From positions 1 to 51,182 of the forward strand of contig CANMXU010000032.1 of assembly GCA_947501935.1 (NCBI GenBank): 51,182 nt of DNA. Reading direction: 5' to 3'. The DNA is from an uncultured Alteromonadaceae bacterium. Its GTDB lineage: Bacteria > Pseudomonadota > Gammaproteobacteria > Enterobacterales > Alteromonadaceae. The position numbers and the translations under genes were made by a program. The notes beneath the pieces are model-generated. The model made no database searches. It was not told the origin of the DNA and was given only the letters and a program-made list of their open reading frames with translations. Positions 1 to 7,938 of the stretch are shown here, piece after piece (position 1 is the stretch's first letter; the number at the start of each line of letters is the position of its first letter).

Positions 1-77
1 TTTGAGTCATGTTCACACCTTAATTTAATGGAATAATTATCCCTTATTAAAGTGTGCGGTGCCATTAGAGCAGATCA
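1..77 (-). mobile_element. End of an insertion sequence, reading leftward out of the window
   Basis: Bases 3-77 are repeated exactly, in inverted orientation, at 51108-51182. Read on the minus strand, the block runs inward from its outer edge near 77 to a Shine-Dalgarno-like AAGGTG and then an ATG (bases 10-8) followed by ACT CAA, so it looks like the left terminus plus leader of a transposase gene that continues outside the window. The sequence diverges from the other copy at base 78, which sets the element boundary to within a base or so. I cannot name the IS family from the end alone. The exact duplication supports a recent, multicopy element. Confidence 0.75.
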
Positions 78-93
78 TTGCAAGGTGCTATGT

Positions 94-192
94 ATGGGCG
101 TGACAAATTTAGAGAGTGAAAGAATATCTAGCTGGCGCGTAGATAGGGAAGGGGAGCTGTTTTTTGTGTTCATGAATAACCTTATAAAATAA
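94..192 (+). pseudogene. Possible C-terminal remnant of a gene cut by the IS
   Basis: A 32-residue reading frame begins at ATG 94 and ends at TAA 190-192, starting 17 bases inside the IS boundary. The frame is open upstream of the ATG as far as the IS edge, so it could be the tail of a longer gene whose front was removed by the insertion. It ends in a mixed hydrophobic/charged stretch (ELFFVFMNNLIK). I do not recognise the product. It may equally be chance. Confidence 0.25.
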
Positions 193-241
193 GTAAAAAA
201 TAATATAAGTTCCCTCTTAAAAGTAAGTTAAATGCTTTTGT

Positions 242-1489
242 CTAACTGTTTACTAAGCGTAAGCTTTTTGTTGAGCTAGACAAACTGAAACTTCCTTGAG
301 CACAGTTTTCGATATGCGCTGACCACCAATTCATGAGTGCGCGTCTTCGTTCTAAATATTCAGCGCGGTTGTATGCGCGTCTGACTTCATTTTTATCAAC
401 ATGAGCAAGTGCTGATTCAATTACGTCAGGGTCAAAGCCTTGCTCATTGAGTGTGGTACTGGCTAAAGCACGTAAGCCGTGTGAAACGAGTTTTCCTTTG
501 TAACCCATTCTTTTAATTGCCATATTGGCTGTTGAAACGTTGGCATGTCTTTTGGGATCTCTATCAGAAGGAAAAATATAGTCACGGTGTCCACTAATAG
601 GCTTTATTGCGCTTAATAATGAGAGTGCTTGGTCTGATAACGGTACTGTGTGAGGAGATTTCTTTTTCATACGTTCAGCAGGTATATTCCAAAGGTTTTG
701 CGTAAAGTCTATTTCGTCCCATCTAGCACCTGCAGCTTCACTAGGTCTTACCATAGTATGAAGCTGCCATTCTATTAAGTAGCGTGTGACTAACTTAATG
801 CTAGCAATGCTTAATGACTTCATCAGTTCTGGAAGCTCTTCAGGTTTAAGCGTTGGCATGTTTTGTTTTGTAGGGCTTACAAAAGCGGCTTTGATCCCTG
901 TCAGTGGGTTTGCATGTATTACCCCTGTATTTACTGAGTAAACCATAATTTCATTTAACCGTTGTGATAAGCGTTTTACGGTTTCAAGTGAGCCTTTGGC
1001 TTCAATAGGGCTTAATACTTTGATAACCGAGGGAGCAGTAATAGCAGTTATTGGCTTCTTACCCAATTGAGGGAAAATATGCAACGTGAGTGACCGCCAG
1101 ATATCATTGGCGTAATCAGCACTTACTTCAGTTTTTTTGATAGCAAACCATTTTGAAGCAAGGTTAAATAGCGTATTTTCAAGCTCTTCTTTATTTTGCA
1201 AATTTTTTTGTTCTTTATCTTCTTTTGGATCTATGTTTTGGGCGAGCAGCTCTTTAGCTTCTTTTCGTAGCTCCCTTGCCTTAGCTAATGAAAGATCTGG
1301 GTATTTACCAAAACTAAGGTTGGCACGCTTCTTTGTGTATGGACGTGAATAATTGAAAAGCCACAGCTTACTACCGTTAGGTTTCACTCTAAGCATCAGG
1401 CCATCACCATCAGCTAGGTTATATTCTTTACTTTTAGATTTTGCTTGTTTTACTTCTGTATTTGTCAGAGGGGTTGTTATTCTGGCCAT
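242..1489 (-). CDS. Tyrosine recombinase / P4-type phage integrase at ssrA
   Basis: A site-specific recombinase of the P4/CP4-57 integrase family, 415 residues. The N-terminal DUF4102 arm-binding domain (about 1-95) contains the family motif DGDGLMLRVKPNGSKLW. A SAM-like core-binding domain follows, then a C-terminal catalytic domain with the first Arg in VRPSEAAGARW, HGLRALAST carrying the His-x-x-Arg pair, and the Tyr region AHVDKNEVRRAYNRAEYLERR. The ATG at 1489 is chosen over longer openings because AAAAGG lies just upstream and the family begins this way (MARITTPLTNTEV). It lies next to the 3' end of ssrA and is transcribed away from it, the classic arrangement for an island inserted into tmRNA. 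It appears intact. The rest of the island lies left of the window beyond the IS. Confidence 0.93.
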   Translation of the reverse strand: MARITTPLTNTEVKQAKSKSKEYNLADGDGLMLRVKPNGSKLWLFNYSRPYTKKRANLSFGKYPDLSLAKARELRKEAKELLAQNIDPKEDKEQKNLQNKEELENTLFNLASKWFAIKKTEVSADYANDIWRSLTLHIFPQLGKKPITAITAPSVIKVLSPIEAKGSLETVKRLSQRLNEIMVYSVNTGVIHANPLTGIKAAFVSPTKQNMPTLKPEELPELMKSLSIASIKLVTRYLIEWQLHTMVRPSEAAGARWDEIDFTQNLWNIPAERMKKKSPHTVPLSDQALSLLSAIKPISGHRDYIFPSDRDPKRHANVSTANMAIKRMGYKGKLVSHGLRALASTTLNEQGFDPDVIESALAHVDKNEVRRAYNRAEYLERRRALMNWWSAHIENCAQGSFSLSSSTKSLRLVNS

Positions 1490-1516
1490 TGCATACCTTT
1501 TTAGGATAACTGTTTT

Positions 1517-1571
1517 TAGTAACACTAATTTGGTTAATTAGCTTCAGTGTTACTATAAATGTTACTAAAAA
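1517..1571. promoter_or_regulatory. Repeated TGTTACTA motifs in the integrase promoter region
   Basis: Between ssrA and the integrase start there is an inverted pair TAGTAACACT (1517-1526) and AGTGTTACTA (1546-1555), followed by a third copy in the second orientation (TGTTACTAAAAA from 1560). Three spaced copies of an 8-base word upstream of a P4-type integrase fit arm-type binding sites for the integrase or an excisionase, which would also repress the gene. The repeats are directly visible; the binding role is inference. Confidence 0.45.
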
Positions 1572-1640
1572 AACCGGATGTTTTAAATCCTTAATGGACG
1601 TCAATAAGCTTACCTCTGCCATAAATCCTTGTTTTAGGTG

Positions 1641-1667
1641 AAAAAAAAGACGCTAAAAAGCGTCTTT
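1641..1667 (-). terminator. Rho-independent terminator of ssrA
   Basis: On the minus strand AAAGACGC, a TTTTTA loop and GCGTCTTT form an 8-bp stem followed by a run of T (bases 1648-1641). It lies 12 bases downstream of the mature tmRNA 3' end. Confidence 0.85.
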
Positions 1668-1678
1668 AATTCTTAAGG

Positions 1679-2029
1679 TGGTGGAGCTGGCGGGAGTCGA
1701 ACCCGCGTCCAAAAAACCTACATCCTCGGTACTACATGCTTAGTCGATTATTTATTTAACCAATTAGACGCCAATCGACAGGCTTCGTCATGGTGAGCTT
1801 AATACTATTTCGCGGTTCAGCCTTAAGCGTGCTTCCCTCGCTATCCTATTTGGGGTGACCATCAATCCTCTAAACAACAGGACAATTTATGAGGTGATGG
1901 CTAGCCTTAAGCGGCTAGTGCGAACGTATCGTCGTTTGCAATTATAGTTTTGCGGCTTTTTACCAGGCCAACCGCCCCTGGGCATGCACCTTGGGTTTCG
2001 TGAGTCTTGTCGAATCCTGAATCAGCCCC
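1679..2029 (-). ncRNA. ssrA: Transfer-messenger RNA (tmRNA), 351 nt
   Basis: tmRNA rescues stalled ribosomes by trans-translation and tags nascent chains for proteolysis, together with SmpB. The 5' end GGGGCTGATTCAGGATTCGAC (read from 2029) and the 3' end, with a TpsiC-like GGTTCGACTCCCGCC arm and an encoded CCA at 1679-1681, form the tRNA-like domain. The resume codon is GCA (1939-1937) and the tag reading frame 1939-1907 encodes ANDDTFALAA, ending in TAA. The tag ends in the Leu-Ala-Ala needed for ClpXP recognition. It is a one-piece (not permuted) tmRNA. smpB lies immediately upstream on the same strand, and its 3' end is the likely attachment site of the neighbouring integrase. Confidence 0.97.
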
Positions 2030-2064
2030 AAAGTTTTCAGCAAGTTCAATAGCTGATAAAGCCT

Positions 2065-2093
2065 ATTGTACAGCGCTTTTTTTGATTAAACAA
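2065..2093 (-). promoter_or_regulatory. Sigma-70 promoter of ssrA
   Basis: On the minus strand TTGTTT (2093-2088) is followed after 17 bases by TACAAT (2070-2065). Initiation near 2058 would give a short 5' leader to be removed by RNase P before the mature end at 2029. Confidence 0.6.
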
Positions 2094-2112
2094 CGTGGTA
2101 TTTTTTAACCAG

Positions 2113-2604
2113 TTATTTATCCAAATTTTTGTTTTTCAGTAAACGGCCTTTATCAACTTGCCATTCTCTGTTTTTAATATCTTCACGCTTATCGTGATCT
2201 TTTTTACCTTTACCTAGGTAGAATTCTAATTTCACCCAGTTTTGTTTCCAATACATCGCGGTCGCAATGAGTGAGTTACCATCACGTTCTACAGCGCCGA
2301 TAAGTTGATCAAGCTCTCGTCGGTTTAACAACAGTTTTCGATCGCGGTTTGGATCACACACAACATGACTTGAAGCGGCATTTAGAGGCATAATTTCCGC
2401 ACCTAAAAGGTAAGCTTCTCGGTCTTTAATATGAACATAACAATCTGAAATATTGACTTTACCGCTGCGAATACTTTTAATTTCCCAGCCTTGTAAACTC
2501 ATACCGCCTTCAAACTTGTCGGTAAGGGTATAGTTATGTCGTGCTTTTTTATTTAACGCAATTGTATTGCTGTTAGATTTAGTTTTTGATTTTTTCTTTG
2601 CCAT
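2113..2604 (-). CDS. smpB: SsrA-binding protein SmpB
   Basis: RNA-binding partner of tmRNA. It binds the tRNA-like domain and places it in the ribosomal A site during rescue. The 163-residue product has the family core: HNYTLTDKFEGGMSLQGWEIKSIR near residues 24-47, the NISDCYVHI strand, the RDRKLLLNRRELDQL segment and a basic C-terminal tail (KKDHDKREDIKNREW) that reads the mRNA channel. The start at 2604 (MAKKKSK) is preferred to an upstream one because the earlier residues lack family similarity and read into the ratA promoter region. It is co-oriented with ssrA directly downstream and divergent from ratA. Confidence 0.96.
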   Translation of the reverse strand: MAKKKSKTKSNSNTIALNKKARHNYTLTDKFEGGMSLQGWEIKSIRSGKVNISDCYVHIKDREAYLLGAEIMPLNAASSHVVCDPNRDRKLLLNRRELDQLIGAVERDGNSLIATAMYWKQNWVKLEFYLGKGKKDHDKREDIKNREWQVDKGRLLKNKNLDK

Positions 2605-2738
2605 TGTCTCTACCATGGTTAACGGCGTCATTATACGGAGAAATAGCGGCTTTGAAATGGGTAATTTATCTTTTATGACAATAATGCGCTTTTTATTCTG
2701 TTTTGCTATCATAGCCGAGTTAATTTTTAGGGGGTTGA

Positions 2739-3179
2739 ATGCCAACAATAAGTCGTAGTGCATTAGTTATGCATAGTGTTGCTGAAATGTATCAGCTAAT
2801 TAATGATGTACCTTCTTATCCGAGCTTTGTGCCTGATTGTAGTGATAGTAAAGTAATTTCATCAGACGAGAATTCTGTTACCGCTGCATTATTGGTTTCT
2901 AAAGGCGGACTCAATAAATGGTTTACTACGCAAAACACTTTAGTGCCTAATGAGCAGGTGGTGATGAAGTTAGTTGATGGTCCTTTTAAGAAGCTCACCG
3001 GTGGTTGGACATTAACGTCTCTGTCAGACGAAGCTTGTAAAATTAGTTTAGCGTTAGAGTATGAATTTTCTAATAAAATGTATGACTTAGCATTTGGTCG
3101 GGTTTTTAATCATATGGCAAATAATATGGTGCAAGCTTTTACCAAAAGAGCAAAAGAGGTTTACGGAAGTCATGTCTGA
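2739..3179 (+). CDS. ratA: RatA / START-domain coenzyme Q-binding-type protein
   Basis: A 146-residue single-domain START/polyketide-cyclase-like protein of the RatA (YfjG, PasT) family. The family was described in E. coli as a 50S-binding inhibitor of 70S assembly, and relatives (Coq10) bind ubiquinone. The start PTISRSALVMHSVAEMYQLINDVPSYP and the later segments GPFKKLTGGW and FSNKMYDLAFGRVFNHMANNMVQAF are typical. It starts with ATG at 2739 after AGGGGG. The stop overlaps the rnfH start by 8 bases, so the two are translationally coupled, as is usual for ratA-rnfH. Whether it acts as a toxin or a lipid/quinone chaperone cannot be told from the sequence. Confidence 0.92.
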   Translation: MPTISRSALVMHSVAEMYQLINDVPSYPSFVPDCSDSKVISSDENSVTAALLVSKGGLNKWFTTQNTLVPNEQVVMKLVDGPFKKLTGGWTLTSLSDEACKISLALEYEFSNKMYDLAFGRVFNHMANNMVQAFTKRAKEVYGSHV

Positions 3180-3558
3180 TAGTAATGATGGTTTAATGGG
3201 GAATGATGAGAAGCTCAGTGAGCAAGTTCAAATAGAAGTTGTTTATGGTTTACCACATAGGCAGAAAATTTTAACGCTATCGGTAGACTCACCTTGCACA
3301 ATAGAAAGTGCTATTGAGCAGTCAGGTATATCTGATATTTTTACTGAAATAGATTTAACGGTTAATAAAGTGGGGATTTGGAATCGAACGGCTAAGTTAA
3401 CTGATGTGGTTAATGATTTAGATCGTATTGAAATTTATCGCCCGCTAATTGCTGATCCAAAAGAAGTAAGGAAGCGCCGAGCAGATAAAGCGAAAGAAGA
3501 AGGGCGTGCTGATAAAGTTACCGGAGGACGCGTAAATCCATTACGTGCCAACTCGTGA
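3172..3558 (+). CDS. rnfH: RnfH-family ubiquitin-like protein
   Basis: A 128-residue protein with a beta-grasp RnfH (UPF0125, RatB/PasI) domain in residues about 20-105: IEVVYGLPHRQKILTLSV, the IEQSG turn, TVNKVGIW and the C-terminal DRIEIYRPLIADPKEVRKRRA signature. A basic tail follows (RRADKAKEEGRADK). The ATG at 3172 overlaps the end of ratA. In E. coli it was proposed as the antitoxin partner of RatA, but it is widespread and the antitoxin role is disputed. A strong terminator follows at 3601. Confidence 0.93.
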   Translation: MSDSNDGLMGNDEKLSEQVQIEVVYGLPHRQKILTLSVDSPCTIESAIEQSGISDIFTEIDLTVNKVGIWNRTAKLTDVVNDLDRIEIYRPLIADPKEVRKRRADKAKEEGRADKVTGGRVNPLRANS

Positions 3559-3600
3559 TATAGGTTTAGTGAGCCAACATAATTTAAATCTAGAAAACAA

Positions 3601-3627
3601 AAAAAACGGCTATAGGCCGTTTTTTTG
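3601..3627. terminator. Bidirectional terminator between rnfH and bamE
   Basis: AAAAAACGGC and GCCGTTTTTT form a 10-bp stem around a five-base TATAG loop, with T-runs on both strands. It lies between the convergent rnfH and bamE genes and can serve both. Confidence 0.85.
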
Positions 3628-3705
3628 TTTTTGCTATTTACTTAATCAAGGTATAAAAATGCATTAATTATCAATTACTGCTCAGTAATCATTAATTAGC
3701 AAATA

Positions 3706-4053
3706 CTAGTTGATCATAGGAGTATAGAAACTTTCAGGCAGTACAAAGTCACCTTCAGCGGTAACTAACTTATTATCTTCAAATTTTATAATGAACTGTT
3801 TACGTGCATTAAAGCTTTCATCACGGCCAGATTTAAATTTGTAAATATAATGCCAAGTATCATCATAAAAAGAGTCGATAACTACTGGGCTTCCTAACAC
3901 GAACTTTACTTGCTCTTTAGTCATAGCAATTTGTAGCTTATCAATGTCTTTTTGCTCAAGATAATTACCTTGAGGAATGTCACGACGAAATACCCAGCTA
4001 GAGCATGCAGAAAGTGAAATAACGAGAATAACAATTAGGCTTCTAAACAACAT
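3706..4053 (-). CDS. bamE: Outer membrane assembly lipoprotein BamE
   Basis: Small lipoprotein of the BAM complex that inserts beta-barrel proteins into the outer membrane. The 115-residue precursor starts at 4053 (MLFRSLIVILVISLSACSS), with an 11-12 residue hydrophobic segment ending in the lipobox LSAC, so Cys17 would be lipidated. The SmpA/OmlA domain follows: YLEQKDIDKLQIAMTKEQV, VLGSPVVIDSFYDDTWHYIYKF and an FEDNKLV strand. A longer opening at 4116 would bury the signal peptide, so it was rejected. It is downstream of recN on the same strand with about 90 bases between them. Confidence 0.94.
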   Translation of the reverse strand: MLFRSLIVILVISLSACSSWVFRRDIPQGNYLEQKDIDKLQIAMTKEQVKFVLGSPVVIDSFYDDTWHYIYKFKSGRDESFNARKQFIIKFEDNKLVTAEGDFVLPESFYTPMIN

Positions 4054-4145
4054 GTAAATATCTGTACTCAATAAAGTGTGAACGGGGATAATAACCAAGC
4101 CGAGCTTGAGATACAAAACTATTTTTAAATAATTGTTTGCTCAGC

Positions 4146-5810
4146 TTAACTTGCTAATAATTCTTGGGCATTGGCAAGGCTATTTTCAGTGATTTTATCG
4201 CCAGCTAATAAGCGGGCTATTTCTTTGACGCGTCTTTGTTCACTTAGTTCCGTAACTGTTGTTTCTGTATGTTCACCATCGGTGAGTTTTGCAACAAATA
4301 ACTGTTGGTGCCCTTTACAGGCGACTTGTGGTAAATGGGTTACACAAATGACTTGAGTGTTTTTTGCTAGTTGTTGTAGTTTTGCGCCAACCATTGCCGC
4401 TGTTGGCCCACTGATCCCGACATCCACTTCATCAAAAATAAGCGCAGGGGTTACAACTTTTTGCGCGAGAATAACCTGCATAGCTAAACTAATACGTGAT
4501 AATTCACCGCCAGAGGCGACTTTATGCATAGCTTCTAAGGCTTGGCCGGGGTTTAAGCTTACTAAAAATGAAACTTCGTCTAAGCCTGAAGGTGATAATG
4601 CTTTAGCGTTGTTATGGTTAACTTCAACTTCAAACTTTCCGTGCGCCATATTCAGATCTTGTAAGCTTGCAGTGATCAATTGGCTAAGTTTTTTCGCAGA
4701 TTTTTTTCTCGAACGTGATAATTTTTGAGCTGCAACTAAATAAGCTTGTTGTGCTTTTTCTATTTCATCTATCACCAATAGTAAGCGAGTTTCATCAGAG
4801 CTAATACTTTTAAGTGCTTGTGACAGCTCTGCGTGGAAGGCTGGTAAATTTTCAGGGGAGACATTATGCTTTTTAGCAAGCTTAACGGCTAATGAGTAAC
4901 GTTCTTCAATAAGCGCATAAGCTTGTGGATCTAGCTCAAGTTTATCGTGGTAATGACGCAAATCAATATTCGCTTCTTCTATTTGTACTAACGACTCATT
5001 TAGCAAATTAGTTATGTTATTCAGCGATGTATCGATGTGGCTATAAGTTGATAAATTTTCTATCGCCATTCGTAGCGAGTCAGTCACATTAAACTGCTCA
5101 TTTTCACTGAGGCTATGCATGGCTTGCATGGTTTCATTAAGAATGCTTTGAGCATGACTATGACGTTGATAGTCACTTTCTAGGGTGCTGAATTCACCAT
5201 CTTGCAATGAAAACTCATCTAATTCTGATACTTGATATTGTAATAACTGTCGCTGAGACTCTCGTTGGGTTTTTGTTTCTTCAAGTTTGGTTAACTCATT
5301 TGAGAACTGCTGCCATTGCTGGTAATAATATTTTACTTCATTGATTAAGTGGTTGTGATCGCCATAATCGTCAACAATTTTACGTTGCTCGTTAGCTTTG
5401 GTGAGTAGTTGATGATCATGCTGGCCATGAATATTAATCAGCAGTTGGCCAATTTCCTTTAACTGCACTAGAGGAACTTGGCTGCCATTGATATAGGCCT
5501 TTGAGCGACCTTCAGCAGAAATTACTCGTCGTAAAATACATTCATCATCAAGTGCTAAGTCTTTTTCAGTAAGCCATTGTTTAGCTGTTGGGTTATTTTT
5601 AACTTCAAACGTTGCGCTAAGCTCTGCTTTTTTACAGTTAGGGCGAACCGCATTGGTGATGGCTCGCTCTCCTAAACATAAACCTAACGCGTCAATAGCA
5701 ATAGATTTTCCCGCACCCGTTTCACCAGTAATGGTGGTCATTCCTTGATGCCACTCTAAATCGAGTGAGCGAACAATAGCGAAGTTTTGAATGTTTAGTT
5801 GTAACAGCAT
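4146..5810 (-). CDS. recN: DNA repair protein RecN
   Basis: SMC-like ATPase used in recombinational repair of double-strand breaks, 554 residues (full length). Walker A is GETGAGKS near residue 29. A long coiled coil (about 155-370) has a central hinge. The C-terminal half carries the ABC signature SGGELSRISLAMQV and Walker B LIFDEVDVGISG, then the D-loop and the ICVTHLPQVA switch. It is preceded by a perfect LexA box (5863-5882) overlapping its probable promoter, so it should belong to the SOS response as in E. coli. The NAD kinase gene lies upstream on the same strand, as in many Gammaproteobacteria. Confidence 0.96.
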   Translation of the reverse strand: MLLQLNIQNFAIVRSLDLEWHQGMTTITGETGAGKSIAIDALGLCLGERAITNAVRPNCKKAELSATFEVKNNPTAKQWLTEKDLALDDECILRRVISAEGRSKAYINGSQVPLVQLKEIGQLLINIHGQHDHQLLTKANEQRKIVDDYGDHNHLINEVKYYYQQWQQFSNELTKLEETKTQRESQRQLLQYQVSELDEFSLQDGEFSTLESDYQRHSHAQSILNETMQAMHSLSENEQFNVTDSLRMAIENLSTYSHIDTSLNNITNLLNESLVQIEEANIDLRHYHDKLELDPQAYALIEERYSLAVKLAKKHNVSPENLPAFHAELSQALKSISSDETRLLLVIDEIEKAQQAYLVAAQKLSRSRKKSAKKLSQLITASLQDLNMAHGKFEVEVNHNNAKALSPSGLDEVSFLVSLNPGQALEAMHKVASGGELSRISLAMQVILAQKVVTPALIFDEVDVGISGPTAAMVGAKLQQLAKNTQVICVTHLPQVACKGHQQLFVAKLTDGEHTETTVTELSEQRRVKEIARLLAGDKITENSLANAQELLAS

Positions 5811-5851
5811 AGTCAGTCTCTAGTTAATCGTTTTTAATTCGCTTTAAAAGC

Positions 5852-5892
5852 AAAAAAACCAATACTGTTAATTTATACAGTATTGGTTTTTT
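5852..5892 (-). terminator. Terminator of nadK that embeds the LexA operator
   Basis: A 16-bp perfect stem (AAAAAACCAATACTGT / ACAGTATTGGTTTTTT, loop TAATTTAT) flanked by A and T runs on both strands. It lies about 50 bases downstream of the nadK stop and would end nadK transcription. The inner part of the same palindrome is the LexA box of recN. Confidence 0.8.
5863..5882 (-). promoter_or_regulatory. LexA (SOS) box and promoter of recN
   Basis: TACTGTTAATTTATACAGTA is a perfect 20-bp palindromic match to the LexA consensus CTGT-N8-ACAG with the flanking TA bases. On the minus strand TTGCAT (5898-5893) and TAAATT (5875-5870), 17 bases apart, form a likely recN promoter. The LexA site covers its -10 region and start point, a standard repression geometry. 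The distance to the recN ATG is about 53 bases. Confidence 0.88.
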
Positions 5893-5942
5893 ATGCAAGC
5901 GTTGTTGATTAATTAAACACTAAAAGTTTTCAATCTTTTGAA

Positions 5943-6824
5943 TTAATAGAGTTTATTACCCCAACTTAATTTTTGTCGTAAAACATTGAAATAGTCATGG
6001 TCAAGCGGGTGTATTAAACGCAAAGTATTTTCGCTCTTTTTAATGATCACTTCATCACCGGGCATTACCGACAAAATAACGTGGCCGTCGCAGCTTACTT
6101 GTAGGTTTTCATAGTTTTCATTGGCTAGAACTAATTTAATTTCACTATTGCCGTCTACTACGATAGGGCGACTGGTGAGTGTATGTGGAAACATTGGCAC
6201 TAACGACAAAGCATTTAAATTAGGCGTTAAAATAGGACCGCCTGCCGACATAGAATAGGCGGTAGAGCCTGTAGGGGTTGAAACAATTAAACCGTCTGAG
6301 CGCTGGCTAAACATGAAGCTTTCGTCAATATAAACTTCAAATTCGATCATGTTTGCAACTTTACCCGCATGTAAAACCGCTTCGTTTACTGCGCTATTAC
6401 TGCTTTTTAATTTACCGTGGCGATAAACTTCAGCTTCAATAATAAAGCGTTGCTCTGATCGTGACTCGCCCGCTAATATTTTTTCCAGCGGCTGGAAAAC
6501 ATCATCAGGGGATAAATCGGTGAGAAAGCCTAAGTTCCCGCGGTTAACACCTAATACGCCGATATCGTAACAGGCAAGTACCCGTGCAGCGCCTAGCATA
6601 TAGCCGTCGCCGCCAACAACAATGGCAAGATCGGCTAATTCACCAATTTCAGTTAAGGTATGGCTAGCCATATTCGCTATGGTTAAAGAGTTAGCAACGG
6701 TTTTTTCAACAACAACTTGGTAGTTTTGTTCGATAAGGTATTTATGCAATGCTTCTATGGTATTGCTTGCGCCCTCGTGATGAGGTTTGCCAATCAATCC
6801 AATGGTTTTATACAGTTGAGCCAT
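5943..6824 (-). CDS. nadK: NAD kinase
   Basis: Phosphorylates NAD to NADP in the cytoplasm, the only route to NADP. The 293-residue product matches the usual gammaproteobacterial length. Visible motifs are the GGDG active-site loop (VVGGDGYMLGAARVL, about 70-84), the NRGNLGFLTDL segment, and the conserved NEAVLHAGKVANMIEFEVYID and SDGLIVSTPTGSTAYSMSAGGPI stretches that form the nucleotide site. It is divergent from grpE. The gene order grpE / nadK-recN-bamE is conserved in Gammaproteobacteria. Confidence 0.96.
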   Translation of the reverse strand: MAQLYKTIGLIGKPHHEGASNTIEALHKYLIEQNYQVVVEKTVANSLTIANMASHTLTEIGELADLAIVVGGDGYMLGAARVLACYDIGVLGVNRGNLGFLTDLSPDDVFQPLEKILAGESRSEQRFIIEAEVYRHGKLKSSNSAVNEAVLHAGKVANMIEFEVYIDESFMFSQRSDGLIVSTPTGSTAYSMSAGGPILTPNLNALSLVPMFPHTLTSRPIVVDGNSEIKLVLANENYENLQVSCDGHVILSVMPGDEVIIKKSENTLRLIHPLDHDYFNVLRQKLSWGNKLY

Positions 6825-6917
6825 AAGTTTTCAAGTAAATTCTTTATATTAGGCTAAGTTTCGCTGTTAATGGTGGCATTGTAAAGTTCACTTTTTTTAA
6901 AAGTTTTGCTTTTCATG

Positions 6918-6945
6918 CTTGATTCATAAAAACTAAGCCCCATAA
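6918..6945 (+). promoter_or_regulatory. Sigma-32 (heat shock) promoter of grpE
   Basis: CTTGAT (6918-6923), 14 bases, then CCCCATAA (6938-6945) match the RpoH consensus CTTGAAA-N(11-16)-CCCCATNT closely. The position is about 50 bases upstream of the grpE ATG. Confidence 0.82.
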
Positions 6946-7001
6946 TTAGCTCTATTAAGTTTTACTATCATTATTGTATAAGTTTTATTCTGGAGTTTTT
7001 C

Positions 7002-7637
7002 ATGACGAATCAGTCAACCGAAAGTAAAAGTGCCGAAGATCTTGCTGCCGAGCAACTGGCTGAAGAAATCGTTCAACAAGCAGAAGAGCAAGTTGAAGAG
7101 CAACATGAACATGCGCATGAAGTTATTAGCGCAGAGCAAGAAAGAATTAATGAATTAGAATTAGCATTAGCTGCTGCTCAATCAACAGTTGCTGATCAAA
7201 AAGACTCAGTAATTCGTGCAAAAGCTGAAGTAGACAATGTTCGCCGACGCGCAGCGCAAGATGTTGAAAAAGCCCGTAAGTTTGCTTTAGAAAAATTCGC
7301 TGGTGAAATGTTAACTGTTGTTGATAATTTAGAGCGTGGCTTAGCAACAATTGACGCTGAAGATGAAAATCAAAAGACCACTTTTGAAGGTATCAATTTA
7401 ACTTTACAAGGCTTGCTTTCAGGCTTAGAGAAGTTTTCTATTAAAGCCATTGATCCAAAAGACCAACCATTTAACCCTGAGTTACATCAAGCGATGTCTA
7501 TGCAAGAAGTTGAAGGTGTTGCACCTAATACAGTTATTGCTGTTATGCAAAAAGGTTATGAATTAAATGGTCGTTTAATTCGTCCAGCTATGGTGATGGT
7601 ATCTAAAGCCGCGCCAAGTGTTGATACCTCAGCTTAA
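7002..7637 (+). CDS. grpE: Nucleotide exchange factor GrpE
   Basis: Co-chaperone that releases ADP from DnaK. 211 residues: an acidic, Gln/Glu-rich N-terminal region (1-50), the long dimerising helix (about 50-115: ELALAAAQSTVADQKDSVIR then AEVDNVRRRAAQDVEKARK), and the C-terminal beta domain with the signature FNPELHQAMSM and GYELNGRLIRPAMVMVSK. It has its own sigma-32 promoter and its own terminator (7678-7705), so it is expressed separately from dnaK although only 384 bases away. Confidence 0.96.
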   Translation: MTNQSTESKSAEDLAAEQLAEEIVQQAEEQVEEQHEHAHEVISAEQERINELELALAAAQSTVADQKDSVIRAKAEVDNVRRRAAQDVEKARKFALEKFAGEMLTVVDNLERGLATIDAEDENQKTTFEGINLTLQGLLSGLEKFSIKAIDPKDQPFNPELHQAMSMQEVEGVAPNTVIAVMQKGYELNGRLIRPAMVMVSKAAPSVDTSA

Positions 7638-7677
7638 TAATTATCTATGTAAGTAAAGTTGAGTTACATCAATTACG

Positions 7678-7706
7678 AAAACCAGCAGATATTGCTGGTT
7701 TTTTTA
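7678..7706 (+). terminator. Terminator of grpE
   Basis: AAAACCAGCA / TGCTGGTTTT form a 10-bp stem around GATAT, followed by a T-run. Confidence 0.85.
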
Positions 7707-7782
7707 TGTAAAAAATTCACTTGAGTAATTAAATTTAATAAACAGAAATTATTACTGTTATAACTATTTTGCTTGGTCTACC

Positions 7783-7815
7783 AAAAAAACGATAAAGTTC
7801 ACTGTAACTTTATCG
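7783..7815 (-). terminator. Hairpin with U-tract on the minus strand upstream of dnaK
   Basis: CGATAAAGTT (7790-7799) and AACTTTATCG (7806-7815) form a perfect 10-bp stem. On the minus strand it is followed by seven T (7789-7783), the form of an intrinsic terminator. No minus-strand gene is visible upstream of it. The remainder of the 384-base grpE-dnaK gap holds the grpE terminator and the dnaK heat-shock promoter. Confidence 0.5.
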
Positions 7816-7938
7816 CTAGTGCCTATAAAAATAACTGTAGTTTTCGTGGTTTTATTCGCTTAAATAATTCCTCTTACGCTTTTAACCACGCTTTAAACTA
7901 AAAAAATTAACTTTTTCGTACATTTTTCACTTTTAAGT

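Noticed and set aside
2739..3558. ratA-rnfH as an active toxin-antitoxin pair
   Set aside because: The two genes are conserved housekeeping neighbours; the toxin-antitoxin role is disputed and nothing in the sequence decides it.
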